The notes below the pieces were generated by a model that did not search any database, was not told the origin of the DNA, and saw only the letters and a list, made by a program, of their open reading frames with translations. The position numbers and the translations under genes were made by a program. Below, piece after piece: positions 1-5,109 of a stretch of 6,924 bases of DNA. Each line of letters starts with the position of its first letter. The first letter of the stretch is position 1. Origin of the DNA: Gammaproteobacteria bacterium (lineage in GTDB: Bacteria > Pseudomonadota > Gammaproteobacteria > Steroidobacterales > SZUA-146); assembly GCA_003228965.1 (NCBI GenBank), contig QIGP01000285.1:1-6924 (forward strand), written 5' to 3'.

Positions 1-1650
1 ATAAAGAATCTGGCAAAACGCGGCGAATGGAACAAACTCGACGCACTGCTAACAACCCACTACAGCGATTCTACCGACGACGTGATTAACTGTTACCAGG
101 CACGTACAAAACTCAAAGTGGCCCCGGGTCGAGCTAGCAACAAACAGGCACTGGCCGTGTGGATGGACGGCAGTAGCCTGCCTGAAGAGTGCGACCCTGT
201 ATTTGCTCACCTGCAAAACGAAAAACTGCTCACCGTTAAACGCGTGCGCCAACGCATCGACCTGGCTCTCGATCAGGCCAATACCAAACTTGCTCGCTAT
301 CTTGCGAAGTCAGCACACAAAAACGACGTCGACCGGGTGGAACGCTGGGTACGCATGCGCAGCAACCCGCTTAACGAACTCAAGCGCACAGCTAAGCTTC
401 GCGACCACCAGGCCAACCGCAAACTGATGCTTTACGGCATTAAGCGAGCCACCCGTCGGGACCCGGAAACCACGTATAAAATGTGGCCCGTATTAAACGA
501 CCGCTTCCGTTTTAGCCGGAAAGAACAACGCGAGGTTGAACGCGGTCTTGCGCTGTCGGCCGCTCGAGACCACTTACCGGTTGCGCTGAACTGGATGTCC
601 GAAATTAGCCAACACAGCGAAGAATCGGGCAGCTGGTACGTACGACGAGCGCTTGCTGGAGGCGACTGGCCCACCGTAGTTCGCGCTCTCGACGCACTGC
701 CGGAAAGCTTACAGGACGACACAACCTGGCGTTACTGGCGCGCTCGCGCGTTTGAAGCCATTGGTCAACAATCAGATGCCGCCACCATTTACTCGAGCCT
801 TGCCGGTAAGCGCTCCTACTACGGGTTCTTAGCCGCCGACCGACTTGACGTTCCTTATGACTTTGGCCACTTTCCTTTGCAAGAAAACCCTCTAATTATG
901 ACCCCTATCGCACAAGACCCACGAATTGTGCGCTCTCTGGAACTGTTCAAAGTGGGCTTCTATGGCAAGGCCCGCTCGGAGTGGAACCAGGTTATCGAAG
1001 AGCTTTCCCCAGAACAACGAGAGCAAGCAGCATTACTGGCTCACCAGTGGAACTGGCATTCACGTGCAATCAACACTCAGGCCAGGTCTGGCGGCCGCGA
1101 CGTTATGGTTTCGTATCCAACGCCTTACAAAGCGACCTTTGACGAAGCCACGCTTGCCAACGGCATCGACCGCACCTGGGCGTACAGCATTGCCCGCGCC
1201 GAAAGCCTGTTCATGCCCGACGTGCGCTCCAAAGCCAACGCCTACGGCCTCATGCAACTCATTCCAAGCACGGGAAAACTCACGGCGAAAAAAGCGCACA
1301 TTACGTACCGTGGGAGCACCACACTGCTCGACCCCAAAACCAACATTAAGCTTGGCACCCACTATCTGGGCCAGGTCTACAGTCGTTTTGGCAGCAACCA
1401 GGTGCTGGCCACCGCGGCCTACAATGCAGGTCCGCACCGCGTAAAAACGTGGTTACCCGAAACCACCTGGCACGCTGACGTATGGGTAGAGAACATCCCT
1501 TTCACTGAAACTAGACGCTACGTGAAAAAAGTTCTGTCGGCGCAAGCGGTTACGCACTGGCGCCTTACCGGCAAAGAGCAACGTCTGGCCGGCATGATGC
1601 CACCTGTGCTCAGCGAACCAGGCGAAGCCAACCGCTTTGCCAAACGTTAA
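1..1650 (+). CDS. slt: Soluble lytic murein transglycosylase (Slt70 type), 5' end cut off by the window
   Basis: This periplasmic enzyme cleaves the MurNAc-GlcNAc bond of peptidoglycan without water, forming 1,6-anhydromuropeptides during murein turnover. The frame is open from base 1 for 549 codons before TAA. The family is about 645 residues in E. coli, so roughly the first 90-100 residues, including any signal peptide, are missing; the GTG at base 82 is internal and not a likely start. Codons 1 to about 370 form the helical, repeat-like region expected of the doughnut-shaped U and L domains. The catalytic domain follows: ARAES with the likely catalytic Glu at codon 401 (bases 1201-1203), AYGLMQ at codons 414-419, and AAYNAG ending at codon 477. 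The segments LDPKTNI, IPFTETR and YVKKVL also match my memory of E. coli Slt. The gene probably ends its own transcript, since a structured 135-bp gap follows. Family assignment is near certain; exact subfamily less so. Confidence 0.95.
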   Translation: MKNLAKRGEWNKLDALLTTHYSDSTDDVINCYQARTKLKVAPGRASNKQALAVWMDGSSLPEECDPVFAHLQNEKLLTVKRVRQRIDLALDQANTKLARYLAKSAHKNDVDRVERWVRMRSNPLNELKRTAKLRDHQANRKLMLYGIKRATRRDPETTYKMWPVLNDRFRFSRKEQREVERGLALSAARDHLPVALNWMSEISQHSEESGSWYVRRALAGGDWPTVVRALDALPESLQDDTTWRYWRARAFEAIGQQSDAATIYSSLAGKRSYYGFLAADRLDVPYDFGHFPLQENPLIMTPIAQDPRIVRSLELFKVGFYGKARSEWNQVIEELSPEQREQAALLAHQWNWHSRAINTQARSGGRDVMVSYPTPYKATFDEATLANGIDRTWAYSIARAESLFMPDVRSKANAYGLMQLIPSTGKLTAKKAHITYRGSTTLLDPKTNIKLGTHYLGQVYSRFGSNQVLATAAYNAGPHRVKTWLPETTWHADVWVENIPFTETRRYVKKVLSAQAVTHWRLTGKEQRLAGMMPPVLSEPGEANRFAKR

Positions 1651-1653
1651 GAC

Positions 1654-1674
1654 GACTAGTCTGTTTACCTAGTC
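1654..1674 (+). repeat. Small inverted repeat just after slt
   Basis: A perfect 6-bp inverted repeat, GACTAG (1654-1659) and CTAGTC (1669-1674), encloses a 9-base spacer and starts three bases after the slt stop codon. As RNA it would be a modest stem-loop. No run of T follows, so it does not look like an intrinsic terminator by itself; it may be chance or the start of the larger structured region that follows. Confidence 0.3.
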
Positions 1675-1675
1675 A

Positions 1676-1741
1676 GTCGGACTTAGGAGGCATCTACTGC
1701 GGCGGCCGGAAATCGGCCCAGTTTCCCTTTAAGTCCGCGAC
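1676..1741 (+). other. Nested inverted repeats downstream of slt, possible structured RNA or terminator
   Basis: An outer inverted repeat, CGGACTTA (1678-1685) with TAAGTCCG (1730-1737), encloses an inner GC hairpin, GGCCG (1704-1708) and CGGCC (1714-1718) with a GAAAT loop. The outer stem can instead pair as GTCG plus GACTTA (1676-1685) with TAAGTC and CGAC (1730-1735 and 1738-1741), leaving a two-base bulge, which gives ten pairs. A perfect AGGAGG lies at 1685-1690 without an ATG at usable distance. The inner hairpin is followed by CAGTTTCCCTTT, which is T-rich but interrupted, so it could be a poor intrinsic terminator for slt. I do not recognise it as a known RNA family. Confidence 0.35.
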
Positions 1742-1755
1742 AGTTGTTTTATACT
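1727..1755 (+). promoter_or_regulatory. Candidate sigma70 promoter for the NDUFA9-like gene
   Basis: TATACT at 1750-1755 matches five of six bases of the -10 consensus. At the preferred 17-base spacing the -35 position reads CTTTAA (1727-1732), a poor match, so the call rests on the -10 box and its position. Transcription would begin near 1762 and leave a leader of about 24 bases before the ATG at 1786. Only a weak ribosome binding site (CGGA at about 1773-1776) is visible. If correct, the nested repeats upstream belong to the end of the slt transcript and not to this gene's leader. Confidence 0.4.
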
Positions 1756-1785
1756 TCGCGGCTCAACTTCTGCGGATAACATCAC

Positions 1786-2754
1786 ATGTCTGGCAAACAC
1801 ATCACAGTTCTTGGCGGCAGCGGCTTTATTGGCCGCCGCCTCGTGGCACATCTAGCAAACCTTGGCCACCACGTCAAAGTACTCACCCGTTACCGGGACA
1901 ATGCTCGCGGGATGCTGGTGCAACCTCAAGTTAAGGTCGTCCAGGGCAACGTCCACAACCCCGCGTTCTTGCAACAAGAATTTGCGGGCGCTGACGGCGT
2001 GGTTAATCTCATTGGCATTCTTAACGAGTTTGGCAAAGCCAACGAAAAATTCGAGCGTGTACACGTCGATCTAGTCGAATCCATTGCGCAAAACTGCACC
2101 GGCTGCAATGTACAAAAGCTCGTTCACGTAAGTGCTTTAAAAGCCGACGCAGAAGAAGGCCCGAGTAAATACCTGCGCACCAAAGGCAAAGCTGAAAACG
2201 TTATCAAGCGTCAACCGGCCGGATCGTTTCAGTGGTCGATACTACAGCCATCAGTAGTCTTCGGAACCAACGATTCTTTTGTTAACCGCTTCGCTAGTCT
2301 GTTAAAACTGCCGGCACCTGTGTTGCCACTACCACGAGCGCACGCGCGCTTTGCGCCCGTCTACGTTGAAGACGTAGTTAAAGCCATTGCCCACTGCCTT
2401 GAGCACAACAACACACACGGCGTAACCTACCAGCTTTGTGGGCCCCAGGTATTCTCCCTGAAGGAAATTGTTGAACAAATTCGTGAAGAAATTGATGTCA
2501 AACGAATGATTGTCGCGATGCCCGATGTTCTATCTCGAATACAAGCGGCCATCATGGACTTCGTCCCTGGCAAACCATTTTCTTCCGACAACTACAAATC
2601 ACTCACTGTGCACAGCATTTGCGACACGGATGGCTTTGCCCGCCTTAACATCAAACCTCGCTCGCTAGGCGCGATTATGCCGCGCTATCTGGGTGATGCG
2701 ATTAAGTCGCGGCGTTACGGTCGCATGCGCGCAAAAGCCGGGCGCCGTATGTAA
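1786..2754 (+). CDS. NAD(P)-binding atypical SDR / epimerase, complex-I NDUFA9-like family
   Basis: The protein of 322 residues has an N-terminal Rossmann fold: a beta strand (ITVLGG) followed by the glycine motif GGSGFIG at residues 10-16, placed only ten residues from the start, which supports this ATG. After it come the usual SDR landmarks: ADGVVNLIGIL, a strand ending in LVHVSAL, and a YxxxK pair at Y129/K133 (YLRTK), then ILQPSVVFG, FAPVYVEDV and YQLCGP. This combination is typical of bacterial proteins annotated as complex I NDUFA9-subunit family or NAD-dependent epimerase. Mitochondrial NDUFA9 is an accessory complex-I subunit that holds a nucleotide; the bacterial relatives have no firmly established substrate, so no reaction is claimed. 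It is probably cytoplasmic: no signal peptide or membrane segment is seen. The C-terminal tail is rich in Arg and Lys. It follows slt on the same strand after 135 bp and appears to have its own promoter. Family is secure; function is open. Confidence 0.88.
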   Translation: MSGKHITVLGGSGFIGRRLVAHLANLGHHVKVLTRYRDNARGMLVQPQVKVVQGNVHNPAFLQQEFAGADGVVNLIGILNEFGKANEKFERVHVDLVESIAQNCTGCNVQKLVHVSALKADAEEGPSKYLRTKGKAENVIKRQPAGSFQWSILQPSVVFGTNDSFVNRFASLLKLPAPVLPLPRAHARFAPVYVEDVVKAIAHCLEHNNTHGVTYQLCGPQVFSLKEIVEQIREEIDVKRMIVAMPDVLSRIQAAIMDFVPGKPFSSDNYKSLTVHSICDTDGFARLNIKPRSLGAIMPRYLGDAIKSRRYGRMRAKAGRRM

Positions 2755-3009
2755 CCCTGGAAGTACGCACTACTTTACAGTTTTTCTCTTCTAAAATACG
2801 ACACATTTCGAAACCACACATCAAGCAAGAGTGCCACTCATTTTTAGCGCCTGCTCTTAACTCGACATCGTTAGCCTTTTTACTGGATTTTTTTTGTTCA
2901 CGAAATCCGGACAACGAATTACATTGGTAAAAATGTCACACGGCGTGTACAACACTGAAAAACTGGCAAACAACGATAAACACCTGACCACACAAAAAAT
3001 AAACTGTCC

Positions 3010-3021
3010 TACAATTACAAT
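3010..3021 (+). promoter_or_regulatory. Tandem -10-like TACAAT boxes upstream of the lipoprotein gene
   Basis: Two TACAAT hexamers lie head to tail at 3010-3015 and 3016-3021, each matching five of six bases of the sigma70 -10 consensus. No good -35 box is found at 16-18 bases upstream; CTGACC (2984-2989) is 20 bases from the first box. Transcription would start around 3022-3030, giving the putative lipoprotein a leader of about 145-150 bases that would include the small frame beginning at 3036. This is a weak prediction made from sequence resemblance alone. Confidence 0.28.
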
Positions 3022-3035
3022 TGCAGCGTTGCAAC

Positions 3036-3161
3036 ATGGATAAACGCGGCGCGAATGAAACAGACATTGCGGCGCTGCACTTCGTAAAAAAACAATTTCG
3101 TGCAAATTATTTTGAACCAATACATATCCGCTTACTCAGAGCGGGTACTGACCGTTATTGA
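3036..3161 (+). CDS. Possible 41-codon small ORF ahead of the lipoprotein gene
   Basis: An ATG at 3036 opens 41 codons and ends with TGA at 3159-3161, 12 bases before the ATG of the lipoprotein gene. The product begins MDKRGANETDIAALHF and is basic towards the C-terminus (RANYF, then HIRLLRAGTDRY); I recognise no family and see no signal peptide or membrane segment. The stop codon overlaps the likely ribosome binding site of the next gene (GAGGAAG, 3160-3166), the arrangement expected if translation of the small frame affects initiation downstream. Against it, no ribosome binding site is visible before 3036, and a frame of this length arises by chance fairly often. It could be a leader peptide or nothing. 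Confidence 0.2.
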   Translation: MDKRGANETDIAALHFVKKQFRANYFEPIHIRLLRAGTDRY

Positions 3162-3166
3162 GGAAG
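3160..3166 (+). promoter_or_regulatory. Ribosome binding site of the lipoprotein gene
   Basis: GAGGAAG precedes the ATG at 3174 by seven bases (ten from the GAGG core). It is one of the clearer ribosome binding sites in the window and supports that start. It overlaps the TGA of the 41-codon frame. Confidence 0.65.
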
Positions 3167-3173
3167 TAACATC

Positions 3174-3941
3174 ATGAATACACGGAACATCAATCGCGCT
3201 ACTTCTCTTGCAATGCTTGCGTTCACCATCGTGTGTGGCGCCTGCAGTACGGAAACAACCGATTCAGAAAATATTGCAAGCCCCGGCATTTTTGCACGCA
3301 TGAACGTTGACGCTTTGAGTAGCGGGTCTTCGAAAGTCACTGTGGAGCTTAACGTTGGAGGATCCAACGGGACGAACATCTCTTTAACCTCCGGTGAACG
3401 CCTTGAAGCTACTAACGGCAACCAGACAAAGATAATGAACCGCGACACTGACTTGTTCGACGTCGACTACGAAATCCGCTTCGACAACGCTGACACCGCA
3501 GTGCCGTTTCAGGTAACTCTGTTTCGAGCGAACGGGGAAATAATTGACGGCTCATCCGTATTCTTGCCACCCGACTTTGATATTAACTCACCCAACGCTG
3601 GGCAGAGCTTCTCCGTTGACGGTCAAATGCCAATCACCTGGGCGCCAGGCGATACCGGGCGTACCATTAAAATGCTTGTATCGACGCAGTGCACTACCAA
3701 TGCAGGCTCCACTACAGTCAGCTCGCGCACGTTCAATTTGGGCGACGACGGTTTCGAAAATTTCTCTTTAAGCCAGGTTCCCGCGGCAACTAACGATACC
3801 ATCGACCGCACCATAAACTGTGAACTTGGATTTTCGCTAGAGCGCACTCGCACTGGATCTATCGACCCGGACTTTGGCTCGGGCGGGTCCATGAACAGTA
3901 GGCAGGTGCGTGAGGTCGACGGCATGTTTCTCACCTTCTAA
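3174..3941 (+). CDS. Unrecognised putative lipoprotein with an Ig-like surface-protein motif
   Basis: I do not recognise this 255-residue protein. Its start is supported by a ribosome binding site and by a typical signal peptide: a basic n-region (MNTRNINR), a hydrophobic core at about residues 12-20 and a cysteine at position 24. The sequence before Cys24 is C21-G-A, so Gly-Ala fits a lipobox but Cys at -3 replaces the usual Leu. The mature chain is rich in Ser, Thr, Asn, Asp and Gly, poor in Lys, and reads like a beta-sandwich. Around residues 137-156, INSPNAGQSF followed by PITW resembles the opening of Ig-like domains of the Kre9/KNH type found in many secreted bacterial proteins. Cys173 and Cys216 could form a disulfide. 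The protein ends in Phe (MFLTF). It is probably anchored in or exported to the envelope; no partner is implied by the neighbours. It stands alone between a long non-coding region and a convergent gene. That it is a real secreted protein is likely; its function is unknown. Confidence 0.75.
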   Translation: MNTRNINRATSLAMLAFTIVCGACSTETTDSENIASPGIFARMNVDALSSGSSKVTVELNVGGSNGTNISLTSGERLEATNGNQTKIMNRDTDLFDVDYEIRFDNADTAVPFQVTLFRANGEIIDGSSVFLPPDFDINSPNAGQSFSVDGQMPITWAPGDTGRTIKMLVSTQCTTNAGSTTVSSRTFNLGDDGFENFSLSQVPAATNDTIDRTINCELGFSLERTRTGSIDPDFGSGGSMNSRQVREVDGMFLTF

Positions 3942-3951
3942 CCGCAGGCCA

Positions 3952-4000
3952 GAATTGTATTCGGGCGTTGGCGCTACTCCGACGCCCGAATCAACAATTC
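3952..4000. terminator. Long inverted repeat between convergent genes, likely shared 3' end structure
   Basis: Thirteen bases at 3959-3971 (beginning ATTCGGGCGT) pair with 3979-3991 (ending ACGCCCGAAT) with one G-U pair and a seven-base loop. After a two-base CA bulge (3992-3993) the stem continues with seven more pairs, GAATTGT (3952-3958) with ACAATTC (3994-4000), making 20 pairs in all. It begins 11 bases after the stop of the lipoprotein gene, and on the opposite strand it covers the last codons and stop of the aminopeptidase gene, whose TAG (CTA at 3974-3976) lies in the loop. No T-run follows on either strand, so it is not a textbook intrinsic terminator; it may end transcription inefficiently in both directions or protect mRNA 3' ends. 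Confidence 0.6.
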
Positions 4001-5032
4001 ATCAATAATCGGCGCAAGCTCCTCTGGCTCAAGCTCAGAGAGTTTTTCACTACGCTTGAAAAAAACATCGAAGTCACCGCCCGAATCGCGAAACAGCTGC
4101 GCAAACGCAGGCACTAAACGATTGTAGGTACTAATAGATACCAGGTGCGCGTTGTTGAGGTCACGGTCAAACCAACCGTCGTAACCTGCGTAGCCGCCCC
4201 AGCTCTCCCGCAGCTCTACGTACTCCAATTGCAAACGCTCAAACTCTTGCGCCTTGGCAACACGCATGTCGTGCGCTGGCCGAGCCCCACCATACAGCTC
4301 GGTAAGCCGGTCGCGTGCACGCGTGACCAACGCGATAAACTCCTCTTCCCGGGCCTGTGCCAAAGCATATTGAACGTTACGTTCTTCGTTATCCAGTTGC
4401 AGCATCCAGCGGCGGATCCCCTCCATTTCAACGAAGGATGCCAGGGACTCGCTAAATTCGCTGTCGCTAGTGCGGTAGACAACCTGGTGAGTCAATTCGT
4501 GAAACAGCAGCCCGGCTAACTCCACGTCACTACGTCGTAACATCGTATTCACTACAGGGTCGTCAAACCGGCCTAGCGTGGAATAGGCGGGCACACCGCC
4601 CACGAAGGCATCAAACCCCTGCGCGTTCAGGTCGGCCGCAACCGCATTGGCTTTTTCTTCGGCATAGTAGCCGCGATAGCCCAGACACCCCACAAACAGG
4701 TAGCACCAGGTGGTGGCTTGCGTTGAAAATTCCTTTGTAGCAAACACGTTCCATAGTACAAACGGACGCTCCAGGTCGGCGTATGATCGATAGCTGCCGT
4801 TGTCGGGCAGCTTTAGCTCCTCTACCGCGAATTTTCGCGCTTCCAGCACCTTCAGTAGCCTTAGCTTGAGCTGTTCGTCTATTTTCGGGTCTTCAAGAAC
4901 TTCGTCTATTGGAACGCGACGCGACATCAAATCGAGGTGTCCGCGAGTCACCTGGCTATAGTAGCGAATGCTCGTACAGCCCTGCGAAACGATCAATACC
5001 AGGGCAATAAACAGTAGTGCGACTTTTTTCAT
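3974..5032 (-). CDS. Putative zinc aminopeptidase, probable lipoprotein
   Basis: The protein of 352 residues resembles the bacterial putative aminopeptidase family (Pfam Aminopep, COG4324). The zinc-protease motif HELTH is at residues 178-182 (bases 4487-4501), and FSESLASFVE follows with Glu195 as the probable third metal ligand. Upstream, WCYLFVGCLGYRGYY and FDDPVVNTML are further landmarks I associate with this family. The ATG at 5032 is preferred over an in-frame TTG at 5062 because it begins directly with a signal peptide (MKKVALLFIALVLIVSQGC), with Cys19 as the likely lipidation site; the lipobox S-Q-G-C is imperfect. RGHLDL soon after the Cys fits the family N-terminus. Peptidase activity is inferred from the motif, the substrate is unknown, and an envelope location is likely. 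Only a weak GAGAG lies before the start. It is divergent from cca across 77 bp and converges on the unrecognised lipoprotein gene. Confidence 0.85.
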   Translation of the reverse strand: MKKVALLFIALVLIVSQGCTSIRYYSQVTRGHLDLMSRRVPIDEVLEDPKIDEQLKLRLLKVLEARKFAVEELKLPDNGSYRSYADLERPFVLWNVFATKEFSTQATTWCYLFVGCLGYRGYYAEEKANAVAADLNAQGFDAFVGGVPAYSTLGRFDDPVVNTMLRRSDVELAGLLFHELTHQVVYRTSDSEFSESLASFVEMEGIRRWMLQLDNEERNVQYALAQAREEEFIALVTRARDRLTELYGGARPAHDMRVAKAQEFERLQLEYVELRESWGGYAGYDGWFDRDLNNAHLVSISTYNRLVPAFAQLFRDSGGDFDVFFKRSEKLSELEPEELAPIIDELLIRASE

Positions 5033-5109
5033 ACTCTCAATGTGCAATATCTGGCCACACAACGCTACACTACACGCGCAATTCGCGCACCAACCTTTTA
5101 CAATGAAAC
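5033..5109. promoter_or_regulatory. Divergent intergenic region between the aminopeptidase gene and cca
   Basis: These 77 bp must carry start signals for both directions. TACAAT at 5099-5104 looks like a -10 box for the plus strand, but it would place the transcript start almost on the cca ATG at 5110, and no -35 partner is seen. A small GC inverted repeat GCGC-AATTC-GCGC lies at 5076-5088. No convincing ribosome binding site precedes cca. Neither promoter can be placed with confidence. Confidence 0.35.

Larger units (their letters stand above)
2755..3173 (+). other. Long AT-richer intergenic region, no recognised gene
   Basis: This 419-bp stretch is visibly richer in A and T than the flanking genes and contains no recognised gene, tRNA or mobile element. 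A tight inverted repeat GAGTGCCACTC (2829-2839) followed by ATTTTT could act as a weak terminator for the NDUFA9-like gene, although its loop is only one to three bases. GGATTT (2885-2890) and AAATCC (2903-2908) can pair around a run of eight T (2888-2895) but are not arranged as a terminator. An 11-bp dyad ACACGGCGTGT (2938-2948) resembles a small operator. TTTACA at 2774-2779 is a good -35 match, but the sequence 17 bases on (TACGAC) is a poor -10. The candidate promoter and small open frame near the right end are listed separately. Confidence 0.6.

Noticed and set aside
1091..1100. GCGGCCGC palindrome within slt
   Set aside because: It is a chance restriction-site palindrome in coding sequence, with no sign of a regulatory role.
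926..1444. Long open frames inside slt on both strands (for example 172 codons on + and 125 codons on - over 1060-1437)
   Set aside because: They lie wholly within the conserved Slt catalytic region, have no recognisable motifs or start signals, and are by-products of GC-rich codon use in the real frame.
1654..1741. A tRNA or known riboswitch in the slt downstream gap
   Set aside because: No anticodon arm, T-arm consensus or 3' CCA is present, and no riboswitch consensus I know fits; only generic stems are visible.
1774..1788. Shared AACATCA-type sequence before the ATGs at 1786 and 3174
   Set aside because: Both starts are preceded by similar TAACATC sequences, but the match is under ten bases and AT-biased, so it is not enough to call a regulatory repeat.
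2885..2910. GGATTT/AAATCC repeat beside a run of eight T as an intrinsic terminator
   Set aside because: The T-run is in the left arm and loop, not after the stem, so the geometry is wrong on the plus strand, and the minus-strand arrangement is also not terminator-like.
2857..3120. 87-codon hydrophobic, Cys-rich frame on the minus strand in the intergenic region
   Set aside because: It would need a TTG start with no evident ribosome binding site, and its hydrophobicity follows from A-rich plus-strand sequence. It also runs through the candidate promoter and small frame. A chance frame is the simplest reading.
4145..4519. Open frames across the aminopeptidase gene (124 codons on +, 88 codons on -)
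   Set aside because: They overlap the HELTH-encoding part of the true gene in other frames and encode no recognisable sequence.
5033..5062. Ten-residue N-terminal extension of the aminopeptidase from an in-frame TTG at 5062
   Set aside because: It would put polar residues in front of a complete signal peptide that starts at the ATG at 5032; the shorter form is a normal lipoprotein precursor.
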